40,004 bases of DNA from Ectocarpus siliculosus (Eukaryota; Sar; Phaeophyceae; Ectocarpales; Ectocarpaceae), in contig FN648069.1 of NCBI GenBank assembly GCA_000310025.1, forward strand, positions 903,299 to 943,302, read 5' to 3'. Shown here piece by piece: positions 20,026-32,000 of this stretch (position 1 is the stretch's first letter; every line of letters begins with the position of its first letter). The position numbers and the translations under genes were made by a program. The notes under the pieces are model-generated. The model worked only from the letters and a program-made list of their open reading frames with translations, was not told where the DNA came from and searched no databases.

Positions 20026-23000
20026 CTTTACATCACAAACCGTTCCGGTCTCCGCTCAGTACCTTCTGACATCCGTACCGGTCCAACTGACGCGGACACC
20101 TTCCATTGTCATGGGCCATCTACCCAGAAAGGGTACACAATTCTAGAAATCTCATGGGTTTCCTGGAGACGACATCATCACGTGCTGTCGTTTGGTATTG
20201 ACGGGTTGGCGGATACCGTGGGACTATTTTTGGTAAGAAGAGAGCACTACAAACATTGTCTGCAATGCTGACCGTCTTTCCCATTGATACGTCACCTTCT
20301 TGTTTGTGTGTGTTGCTTGGCAGGTTTACATCGATGCCTACGGGTTTGAGGACGACAAGGTCTACATTTGGGGCGGCATTGCGTTCATTTTCGTGGAGTT
20401 TTTGCTCTGCGCCGCGTGAGTTCCGAAAGGATGGTCGCTCGTCCTTGTTGTCGTTGTTGTTGTTGTAGCTGCACCCGACACCGAGCCGTGGCGTTCTCTG
20501 GTGTGTCGCCACCACGTCCTCGGAAAACCTTTCCTTTCGCACGTCCGAGTCATCATGGTTTGGTTGCATCGCTTCTTCTCCACCCTATTACTACCAGCCT
20601 TGAACCACTCTTATTCCTTGATTTGGTACTCAACGCTGCTGCTGTTCCAGGGCCACCGGCATGGCGTACCAGTTTATCCAGTGGGACTCCTCGGACAGCG
20701 TTCCCATTGCACCCGGCACCGCCGCTGACGAAGATGGCGCTGGGGGCCCGGAGAATAGTGAGTCATTTGTCGTGTCCTGTACGGCGCTATTTTTTTTCCA
20801 TTTTATTGGCGTGGTCACGGGTTGGAGCTCCTACCCGACAGAAATGCTGTGTTTAGCCAATGGGTGAGCGCGGATATAGTAAAGTGAGGGAAACAATAAA
20901 ACTGCTTTTGGTCTCGCCGCGAAGAAGCGCGTTGGTCACACAGAGTGGCCGGTTCCTCGATAATGTCGAGTGCCCGGTACATTGTGCTGGCACTGCTCTT
21001 TATCCGGTGTAGTACCAGTACCGGCACTGTAGGGGCGTGCCCCTTATGATGCCGGGCGGAGCAAAGTTGACCAAACATGAACTCGTTACAATGTTCCAGT
21101 AGGCTCTATGGCAATGTTTTTTTTTCTTTTTGTCTCGCCTGCTTCCCCCTGTACCTCAATGCGATTTTCCGTTTGGCACCCTCTTTTTGTTTTCAGTGAG
21201 TGTCGAGCAGTTCAACGCCCCGGTGGGGAAGCTGAAGCGGCAGGCCTCCCAGCTGGAGGCAGACCTTCCTTTCGAGCCCGTGACAATGACTTTCAGGTAC
21301 GGAACAGATAATTTATCGCATGCAGTAGGCCTGGTACGTACTACTGTGGCTGCCAGCTTCAGAGGGAGACGTGAGAAGGACCGCCGCGGAGGTCAAGAAG
21401 ACAGCCCGCGGTCCTTCGCTTGCGCCCACGTTTTTTTTTGCGTGGACCGCGCTGTTTTATGGGGGGGGGGCGGTGCCAGGCGGGAACAAAAAGGGTATGT
21501 TCTGGGGTGTTTTTTGTGTCAAGTGAACGGAGATACTGTGGTTAGAAAATATAGCCCACATGAAACATTGGTAGCCTCTAGCCATGATTGTTGGGCTCAA
21601 CGCACAAACAGTGGTGGTATCGACCGACCCGACCGACCATGTAGATGGGTCGCTGAAATCCCTTGTTCTCCACTTCTGCATCATTAGCGGTTTCATACCC
21701 CTTTAGGCCGCCTTGACTCTTAGTGTCATCCGTTGTTGTTGCTTTTTCCTCAGTCGAAGCATCGCCTTCGCTGAGCTCGTTTCTTGTGCTGAGCTCGTTC
21801 CTTCTGCCCCAAAGAACGCTTCTTTGCCCTACCGTGCACCCTCTCTTACTGTCTCACCGTGTCGATAACACTTGCACCGCCGCCTTGTTCCACCGCGTCT
21901 TTTGGCCGAACGGCTTTTGTCCTCAGCGACGTTTCGTACAGCGTGCCCCACCCCTCCGGAGACGGCAACCTGGAGCTCCTCTCAGGAATCTCCGGATTTT
22001 GCAAGCCCGGCGAGGTACGCGATCTCTGACATCGACCCAAGTGTTGCTTGCCAGCCTTGTTTTGTGTTACGTTGATATTTCGAGGTAGGTTGACGTCTTC
22101 AATACCTAGGCTGCAAAGTTCCGTGTGCACTCTGGTGTTGGTGTCAAGGTGCAATGTGAATGCTCGAAAAGGCTTCATGACGCAGTGATGGTTGCAACGA
22201 CTGGATGATGCCGGTTTTGCTTCCTGCACCTCTGATAACCGTTTCGTCCTCGTAAACCGCCGACGCAAAAAAAAAGCGCGGATGCTCAAAGAGCATTAGC
22301 CCGTTACCAGATGTCACCCCCCACGGCATGCTCCGCCCTCTCGAGGGCGCGTGGTCTAACATTAAAGGCATGGAGAACATGAGTACGCCTCCCCCGGTTC
22401 CTTGTTTTCAAGATGACGGCGTTGATGGGTTCCTCTGGCGCCGGAAAGACTACGCTGCTCGACGTGCTAGCCGGCCGCAAGACGGGCGGAACGATCACCG
22501 GTGATATCCGCCTCAACGGCCACCCGAAGCAACAGAAGACCTTCACTAGGTACAGTATGCTTCAAGGGTTGTTGCAGCTGGCCTCGTCCAGCCTACTACG
22601 GCGTGCGGGGGTGAGGATTTGTTTGTTTCTCCGTATTCAGTCTATCTCATGCGCGACCGCTTTAAAATCCCGTGCCCTCATTCACTCCGTACCACAGTCA
22701 TCACCCTTTTGGCCGCTTCTATGCTGTTTCGAACGGTGTTGGGGGGTCGCCTTGAGCAAAGACAGCGCCACCCTGTGCCTCTCAGCAACAGGATAGGAAT
22801 GTTCATTTTGCCTTCGTTTTTTCCTATGCTACAGTGGGGGAAAATCAGGTTCTCACTCGCGCGGATGTCAGGGTCTCGCGATGATTGTTTCGACACTGCG
22901 GCCTGCACGACGAGGAATATCCAACAAACTCCCTCGCCCCGTGCGATTGTGTTGTTTTCCCGTGTGCTCTGTCGGCCAGGGTTGCTGGCTACGTGGAGCA

Positions 23001-26000
23001 GCAAGACATGCACTCAACGGTTGTGACGGTGAAAGAGGTACGGTGGAAACGGGGGAGACACATTGCAGGCTTCGTTGGAGTTGCGTCCTTGAGGGAATCG
23101 AAATGAACCTGCAATCGAACCAACAATTCTCCAAATTCGATTCATGGGTACATCTCGGAGCCCCTGCCCATGTAGGCAATGTGCACAGACCGCCACGCAT
23201 GCTAAACTGTCCCTGCCGGCAGACGTACTGACAGGGACGTTGGCACCTTGAATGATCCGCGCGAATGGAAGCATTGTGACGTTGGTGCGGTGTTGCTTTG
23301 AGTGGGCTCATCTAGGCGTCACGCCTGTTAGTTGACGCAAACATGCTTTGCCATGGCTGATTTTTTCACACGGACGAGACCATGAGACCAAGTTTCTGCA
23401 CACCCTTTCCGTAGGTGCGTATGTAGCAACGTTGATTCCCTTTGTCATGGAGAACGCCAGCCCCCGCCGATTTTGTGGCACTTTTTTCACTTCGCAAGGG
23501 TGATTATTCTGGGTGATTGTTTCGGTTTTTGTTTGTCGAACAGGCTCTCATGTTCAGCGCAACGATGCGGCTGGACAACTCCTCTGTCAACAAGAACCGC
23601 CGTGAGGAGTTCGTCGACAGCATACTCTCGGTGAGCTTTCTTTCTCTTCGCCTGCATCGTCAATGAGGTGTTGCCTTGTGAATCGGTGAAGGTTTCGTGT
23701 GTCCCGGGAGGAAGGAGGCTGACCGTTGTGGCTTCCAGCTCGCGTCTCGTTTTCCGTCTACCGGACAACGGGATGAGTATGGTGCAAACGACTACAAGGA
23801 ACGTAGAGAGAAAGCCCTGCCACCGGCGAAACAGATTGGTGGTGAAGGTAGTTGATTCTGTCGTGTAGGGGGTTGCACAGGAGATGTCCTCATCGACGCA
23901 TTTTTCTTGATTTTTTCCACGCGCCTCCGCGACCCTCTGCCTCATCGGCAACTGTGCCAAACTTTTTTTGACCGGTTTACAAGCACTTTCCAAGCAGGCT
24001 CAGTCAAGTCCGACCTACCTGTATTATGACTCCCGGGACCCACGGCCTGCCTTGTCTCGAGGCAAACACGACTTTTTATGCTTCTGTCCTCTTTTCTCGT
24101 CCCAGATGCTGGAGCTGGACGTGATCAGCGACCGGCTGATCGGCAGCGACGAGGAGGGCGGCTTGTCCCTCGAGCAGCGGAAGCGGACCACGCTAGGCGT
24201 TGAGCTGGCCGCGAACCCGAGCATCGTCTTCTTAGGTGCGTGCGACGACTGACGCCAAGCGCGCTACAGTACAACAATCGTTTACAGTTTTTCCGACAAC
24301 CTCGCAACGAATAGTGGCACATGATACATGACACATGGTACAAATGCAGTAAAAGTAGCGGAGAATGCGTTGTGGCACATGACCCACCTGCCAAATCGCC
24401 GAGCAGCATGCTCTTTTGGATGGAATGAAGACCTCGAATCATGTTCTATCCGCATGTGAAAGTTCAGTATGGATTAGCGAAGAATCCGTCATGTTACATG
24501 ATCTACCCGGGCTCCTTTTTTCCAATCCCCGAGCAGCATGCGCCGCATTTGGATGGAATGAAGGACTCGTGGCGGGCAACTACATTGCGAAGACCTCATC
24601 ACTTTTTTTGTTCTTGTTTCTTACAGAGACAATATATATTGTGAACTGCAGGCACTGCAGGCTGATTGAACTTACGGGGGTCATCATCGACCCTCGGGTA
24701 TCTTCGCTGCTGTAGCTCCTCTTTCCCCCCCCGAAAAAAAATTGGTTCCAGTATTCGCAACCCCCGTGCTTCAATCTGTCCCACGCGTTCCGCATAGAGT
24801 CAAGGAGGGGAAGGGGGCTCTTTCCCCAAGCAATGGCTTTGCAAGCCCGTTCGTGTGAATATTGGCCGTTCCTTTGAAGGTCCCCTTCTCTTCGCGTTGA
24901 TCGTACGCGTAACGGGCGGCGATATATCAGAACCGCGAAAACAGTCTGGGGATTGAGTCACGTTCGGGCCGCCCTTCCCCCGTTTGACCGTCCGGGTCAC
25001 AGGATTCGCATGCGGTGTCCCACGTGGACGGTTCTGAGTTTCAACCCCGGGTTCGGGTTGTGCGGTGCTTGCAATAAAAGTATCGAAGGGATGTTTTTGC
25101 CTTTGACCTAGGATTGGACGGGTTGGGTCATCTGTAATAGCAACTTTACGACCGCAGGGAGATTATTGAGCATTGGCAATGTTATGCACCGCAGTGTGTT
25201 TGACAAACGTCCAACGATACTTAGAGTGGTCCTCCCGTTCCTGTCCTTCCTCTTTTTGCCCGAGGATAATCGCAGATGAGCCAACGTCCGGCCTAGACGC
25301 TCGCTCGGCGCAGGTGGTGATGCGCGCCATCCGCAAGGTGGCCGCCACTCAGCGCGCCGTGATCTGCACCATCCACCAGCCGTCCACCTACCTGTTCGAG
25401 ATGTTCGACGCGCTGCTGCTGCTCAAGAAAGGGGGACAGGTCGTCTTCTTCGGGCCTCTGGGAGAGAACAGCACAAACCTCATCTGCTACCTCCAGGTTA
25501 AAAAAGACGAACAATGATGGGTTCCTTGTTATTGCTTGATAAAGTTAGCATAAACAGTTGACAGGGGAGGAATAGCTACACAACCTCATCTGCTACCTCT
25601 AGGTTAAAAGACGAACAATGATAGGTTCCTTGTTGATGCTTGATAAAGAAGTATAAACAGTTGATGGTATTTTTCTGGGAGAAACAACTATAAAACCTCA
25701 TCTCCTACCTCCAGGTCAAAAGGTGGACACCAATAGCTGCTCTTTCATCATGCTAGGAGCTACACGTGATGGTGTGGTCGTTTTGCTTGCTGCTATGCAA
25801 ACGAAGACGATTCCTCCAATGTCACATGGTTGCGGTGGTTTTTCATTGCCCCCACTCCGCGCCCTCCCTCACACCTCTGCTGCTACCGCGGGCAATTGAT
25901 TGGTTCTTGGTGTACAGTCCATCCCCAACACCGTTCCGATCCGTGATCACGTCAATCCGGCAACGTGGATGCTGGAGGTTATCGGTGCTGGCACCACCGG

Positions 26001-29000
26001 CAAGGTGCGTACCCCTGTACAATTTTTGCTGTTCTGGTTGGTAGTTGTCGTCGTTTTTTTTTTCTTGGAATTGTCGGTATTCGGCGTTCTGTTGATCATA
26101 TCTACAGTCTCGACGAATTACCGGAAACGTGTCCTGATTCGTAGGTCATCATCCAGTTGGTCACAACGCTCGGGTTGCCTTGGATTTTTTTTCCAAGTAT
26201 GGAACGTTCCTTTGTTTTTTGTTCTTGCGCCGATAGATCGACCCTCTTGCATGGGCACACGGAGACACTAATTTACTGTAACGATAAAAGATCCGTCCAG
26301 CACGCGTCGTGTTGCGCGTGCTTTGGCGTCCTCCTACTGGAAGCTTTAAACGTTAAGCTCCGCACACAACAAAGCGGAACGGCTTTGTCGTGTCGGCAAC
26401 AACAACAACAGCGATAGCATCAACCGCGCGCCGTTTGTGGCGTCCTGCTCAAACCCGCAAGAGACTCTTGAGATCCTGGAAGAACATCCTGACTATATGG
26501 ACCTGCCTGCAGAGCGCTCTTAGTCCCGAATACAGTAGATTAGTGCCCCTTCCACGGATGCGCGCACGTCGCTGCTCGCTCGCTTTTTTTCTGCCAACAG
26601 AGCAACCCTCAGATGTACGCGGACTCCTACAAGAGGAGCAAGCTGAGGAAGAACTCCATGGCGAAGGTGGGTTCGTTAAAGGTTCCCCGCGGCGAGTCCG
26701 GCTTGTGATAATTTCCCGATCAATGCGCAGCATGACGTCACGTTGCGTAACCGTTGACACAACGATCACAAAGGCCAGGTAGTGATAGCATCATTCCGGC
26801 GGTTGAAAGCACAAACCACGACGACTACTAAGAGCATTCCTTGTGGCATGACAGCACTCTGCTGAGTAACGGCATGGCAGCACTCTGCTGGATGTGGCAT
26901 GAGCGAGCTGGGCGCGCGCGAGTGTAGTATTTCACTCATTCGTAAGTGGCTTTGGACCGTCCTAACTCCCACGTGTTTCCTGAAAGCAAGTGATCAATCC
27001 CCCTATTTCTTTGTCTTCTCGAAACAGCTGGAGAGTCTCATGATTCCCCCCGAGGGGTCAGAGCCGCTCAAGTTCAAGTCTGTCTTCGCGGCATCCCCGC
27101 CCCTGCAAGCCAGGGCGTGCATGGAGAGGGCGGTGATCCAGGTGAGCTCAAGAGAAGCTATGTTATATTTACTCGTTTAGTCGGCGATAGTATTCATTGG
27201 CTTCGAAGTTGCTTACCCTCGGAGGGAAGGGTTCAAAACGCCCCCAAGCGGTGATTTGAGAACGCGTTTTTCGAGGGGAATGAAGGGAGAACTTGCGCAA
27301 GAGGCGAAATGATGGGGTTCGTCGTGTTTGAGCCGTACGTGCGCGCTGTAAAGTACGGTAAGCAGCAAGAGAGCACTCTCGCTTTTTACGAGAGACGGGA
27401 ATGGCCTTGTTTACTCCGGTGCCATCTCTTGGGCGCACACACGAACACGCCGTAACGATTGTACAGTATCATGTTGTTTTACTTCCCAAAAGTGTTGCTA
27501 TTTGGTCAAACGGTGATGTAGCGCAGTCAACGCTTTTTCGAGCAGTTCACATTCATTCATGAGCTCGCTCCCTTGGTCTGGGCGTTTCCATGTCGTGGGA
27601 TCCCCTCTGGCGTTGAACACCGTCATTTGTTGGGGCTGCGTGCACTTGTTTTGAGTTCGAACTTCACAATAGAGGGTAAGTACAGGCAAGGCGAGCACAA
27701 TAGGAGATAAATCACTGTGCTGGCGTTTCGTGTATTTCCTCGATGAATTCTGTCCGCCGTCGTGGAATCATTGACTCAGAAAAACATAACGCTGAAACGC
27801 TTCACCCGTGGGGATACACGAGTGTTGCTCTCACTACAGGTCGGCGGATGGGGCCCAAATTGTTGTTGTTGTTACGCCGTTAGTTTCCACGTTAACGTTG
27901 CGATCCCTTGTTCAGGGTACCTCTCCTTTCCGTAGTACTTCTTTCCGTGGTCATGGACTTGGCCCACGCTACTAACAGTTGGGTGCGCCTTGTCTCCCGT
28001 ACGCCGCCGCCGCTGCTGACCCTGAAAAACCAGTACTGGCGTAACCCAAACTACAACTGGATGCGGATGCAGCTCGCCATCCTCATAGCCGTCATTTTCG
28101 GCAGCAGCTTCATCGACGCGGGTGAGGCTGCGTTCTAGAATTCCTCGCTGACATCGTTCCTGTTTTCCTTTTCCACCTGCTTTTCTTTCCCCTGTGGTTC
28201 CTCAGGGACTTTGAGTTATACAGCAGTTGTGGCCCGCAAGTAAGAAAAAACGTATGACAGTTAAGAAAATGAGGCCGGGGCTTTCGCGAAAAATAAGAAA
28301 ACTCGACTAATAAGGCCTCCGCCTTCGGGCTCTACTCTAAACTCTACATAATGACCGTTATCGACGAAGAAGTTGAGCCTCGCCCCGAAGTTGGCGTTTT
28401 CTTTTTCGCAGGCCGCACTACATTTTAGGCGGAGCACTGTAGGATGTTGTGATTTATTTCGTCAACCAGTAAACCCCAGTTTGTTCCGCTTACAGAAACA
28501 AGCTCTCCCTTTCTTATTCGCGAGCCGCAACTGTAGTTTTGGCGGGATTAGTTACGGAGATAGCCCCCGGTTTCTCGGGTGCATATCTTGCCACATCAAC
28601 ACGATGCACACCGGACATGCCCCACGCCCCGCTGTCGCGCGCGTTCGTCTGCGCGGGCAGACATTGAGACGGAGTCCGACTTGGCTTCCCGACTGGCGGT
28701 GATATTCATGTCCACCATGTTTGTGGGGGTCATTTGCCTCCAAACGGCCATCCCCGCCGGTGCCAAAGAGCGCATCGTCTTCTACAGGGAGCAGGTGAAC
28801 CACTGTTTTAGCCGAACGATTTACGTAACTGTTTGGCGGGTTCGTTGTATCACATACCCACTTCCGCTGCCTTCGTGGCGCGGCGTGCTGCGCTTGTAAA
28901 TGAGTTTGTTGTACTGTCGTTGTTGTCGTTGTCGTTGTTAATGTTGTTGTTGTTGTTGTCGACAAGCGTTCGACGTTCTTTGGCCCCGTTAACATCCCAT

Positions 29001-32000
29001 GAGAGACAACTTCAGTCAGCATATTCAGGGTAGACTCTTTGACGACACCGGTAGCTCGATGATCATTGCGAGCCGGCGGTCCCAGTCGGCAGCAAGAGGA
29101 CACCTTGGCAAGATGCGCAGCAGCCATGCTTTCATATTTTGTTTGTTGTGAAATCGCTAACCCCCCTACCTAGCCATAAACAGCTCAAGAGCGATTGATG
29201 GCATCTGTCTCCCAGCTTCGTTTCATCATTTTTGCGCGCTTGATGTGTTCCTCAAACCTACAGTTCTGATATTTTCTCGATCCAGCGCTTCACAGCAATC
29301 ATCCCGCGCACCACCCTGCGACCTTCCCCGCCACACGGTGTTTGAGAACAGGCCGCCAACATGTACAGCGTGCGTTCGTACGCCATCGGATACGCGGTAG
29401 CGGAGCTGCCGTACATCCTCTTCATCTCGCTGGCCTTCTGCTCGATCTTCTACTGGATCACGGGCCTAGCCGACTCGGCCGACCAATTCTTCATGTACTG
29501 GTGAGGAGACGACCAGTAAGCTAGCCGTAACCAACGTCTCTCTCTAACCAACGTCTCTCTCAAGCGGTCATGATATATACTAGCTCGGGGTCGGTAGCCC
29601 CCCGACCTCATGTCTTTTTTTTTTTTTTACCACAGCAGCTTCACAAGCGCACATTGCCGCAGGGGCTTGGCAACCGCAAGTTACCACGTCTCTCAAGCGT
29701 TCATAATATCGTGGGGGTTCGTTGTATCGACATGTACGCCATGAAGGGGTTACACAGTGGTAAACCGCTCGGAATCCGATTGTATTTTGAGACACCATTG
29801 TCCGATGACCAAGCGCAAAGGGAGTGTGTGCGCAGTGCCGTTTAGTATATGGGTGCCGCGCGCTCGCACATGGCTTGCTCATTTCCGTGAGGAACTCAAC
29901 CCTACTCTTTAGATGTTTTTTCTAGGCACGTTCACGCCCTCTTTCGGTATTTTCACTGCACGACGCACTCCTCTGTTGCTGCGGTCTCCTCGCGAATGAA
30001 ACCAGGCTCTACTTCCTTCTGTGGACGATGTTCATGGTCTTCACAGGAATGATGTTCGTGATGGTAAGGCTGCGTTCCCGTTTCGAGAACAGACAACATG
30101 CAGCTTGTGTGTTTGAAATATACATTTGTTTTCTTCACCAACGTCGGGGCTGTTCGCACGTGGTACGTATTAGTTGAGGAATTGGATGCCATGCTTCTGC
30201 TACGATTGAAGATTCTTGCCACTACGTTGTAGTCAAGAGAGGTAGACTCTGTCTTCAAGGTCGTTGCCTTCAGTACCAATTAACTTTTTCCTGGCACATG
30301 ACGTACCAGCGCTGCATGTTGCGACGAATATGTCGGCCGTCGAGCTCCCGAGTTATCTCTTTGCACATTGATTTGCTTCCCACTGACGCTGGGGTGTGGA
30401 GTATTGTCTTCGAAGCGCCAGCGCTACTGCACGTGTTGCGAAGCGTTTCTAGGCCGTCGAGCTCTCTAATTACCTCTTCACGCACGCTATTTATTTGTAT
30501 CCCGCTGACATTTGGGTATGTTGTCGCGGTTCATGGGAACGTTGCCGTGTGTTTTTGGTCAAACTCGTCCTTCGAGGCGACACAGTGTCTTCGCACCTAT
30601 GCATACGGCACGATGTTTGCGTTCTGCCTCTAGGTTTGTGGGCCAGATATTGAGGCGCGAGTTGTTCCAGTCCACCCCCTGTTTTCACCCAGATTGTGTG
30701 GTGCCATAACATTGATTCACATGCGCAGCGTAGGTGACACAAGATACCACACCCCCTGGACCGATTGTCAAAGCTCCAGCCCCACGACGAAAAGGGTGCT
30801 AAATGAAACCATAATTTTGGAAAGCTCTCGACGATCGTCGCCGTTTTCGGCGGTGCCCCTCTTTGTCTTGAGGAGAAATCGAGCTTTGAGAATCGATCGG
30901 GGGCGTGTGGTGCCTTTAACGGGACCGATGGCAGACGAGCTGCTTGTTCCCCTTGCCGACTGATGCACATTCGCTGTCCAGACGGCAGCAGGGCTTTGAA
31001 TGCTATATCACAGACGAGCTGCTTGCGCCCACTGCCGTGTTCCCTGTTCAGACGGCAACATTACTTTGAGCGCCAAAAACGGAACGTTCGTGTTGCTTTC
31101 GCAGGTTCTGCCGAACACCCAGGTGGCGCAGACCCTGGCTGGCGCCCTGTCTTCCATGTTCAGCCTCTTCGCCGGCTTCCTCATCAGCCCCGCCAAGATT
31201 CCTGATCCGTGGCTTTTCGCCTTCTACCTGAACCCTTTGCACTATGTCGTCGAGGTGAGCAGCCATGCATTCGGTATCGCTCGGTTACTGCTTCTGAGGA
31301 TCACTGCAGGCATTCCCGATGACACACCAAACCACTTCTCAAAGTCGACAACGGGGAGTCCAACAAAGTCTTCATTTACATCTGCCTGTGCTGTACATCA
31401 CCCACCAGTGTTTTGTTTTGCACGCAGCAACTCGACCTCTACCCGAATCCTACCCCCAGTTCCTTTTTTTTTTTTTTATTGGCGTATTTTTTATATGATC
31501 TGGGTACCGTGGCACTACGCTTGCTTCCAACCATGTCCGCTTCGCTCTGAATTCCATTGCATTCCATTGGATTCCATCTGGTGGAAATCGTCACGAAGTA
31601 CTAAGCGCTCGACTTGCTGCTCCCCAACGTTTTCCCGCCAACGCTGCTGCTGCCTGCCTTTCCATGGTGCATGTCGCGGAATCTGCCACTCTTCGTTTGC
31701 ACCCCCTCGGGGGACTCAATGGCCATCGATGTGCCAACGTTGACGCCAACGACGAAACTTTCGCGTGGCGGCACTTGGACTTGACCCGCCGCACTACCCC
31801 TGGGCGAAACGTCCTCCGTTGACAACGTCCACATCACTGTGGGAACGAAGGGCATGGTGAGAAGTGAAATATTGAGGCCTTTGATTGTCCCCGCTGCTCC
31901 TGCTGTTGCGAGTTCAAGGATGCAGATTGACACAGCTTGGTCTTCCTGTAGGAAATGACGAGAAACGAAGCCCGGCGTCGCTTGAATGACCTTGCAAAAC

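Larger units (their letters stand above)
13974..20757 (+). other. Transporter exons 13-23: linker and transmembrane domain 1 (residues 428-816)
   Basis: Exon 13 starts [19 protein letters not shown], the family's conserved post-NBD1 motif (usually 'CPxxKDxADFLQEVTS'). Exon 14 ([20 protein letters not shown]) is the amphipathic connecting helix. TM helices follow in exons 14-16 ([32 protein letters not shown]), exon 17 ([20 protein letters not shown]), exon 18 ([17 protein letters not shown]), exons 19-20 ([20 protein letters not shown]) and exon 22 ([18 protein letters not shown]). Exon 21 ([20 protein letters not shown]) encodes the conserved 'NPxxYAxxAxxxNEF' element and the extracellular loop with two Cys. 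The exon 13-14 junction uses a GC donor and spans the N gap, so a further small exon in the gap cannot be excluded, although the direct junction keeps frame. Confidence 0.88.
20651..26004 (+). other. Transporter exons 23-31: linker and nucleotide-binding domain 2 (residues 782-1119)
   Basis: After a charged linker (exons 23-24) comes [20 protein letters not shown] (exons 24-25), then Walker [10 protein letters not shown] (885-893, exon 26) and [19 protein letters not shown] (exon 27, Q-loop region). Exon 28 is [20 protein letters not shown]. The signature is the modified [16 protein letters not shown] (exon 29), as usual in NBD2 of PDR proteins. Walker B is [12 protein letters not shown] across exons 29-30, with catalytic Glu1018 present, and the H-loop is TIHQPS (His1050). 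Exon 31 holds NPATWMLEV, a PDR hallmark. NBD2 Walker A/B plus the NBD1 signature should therefore form the active ATP site. Confidence 0.93.
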
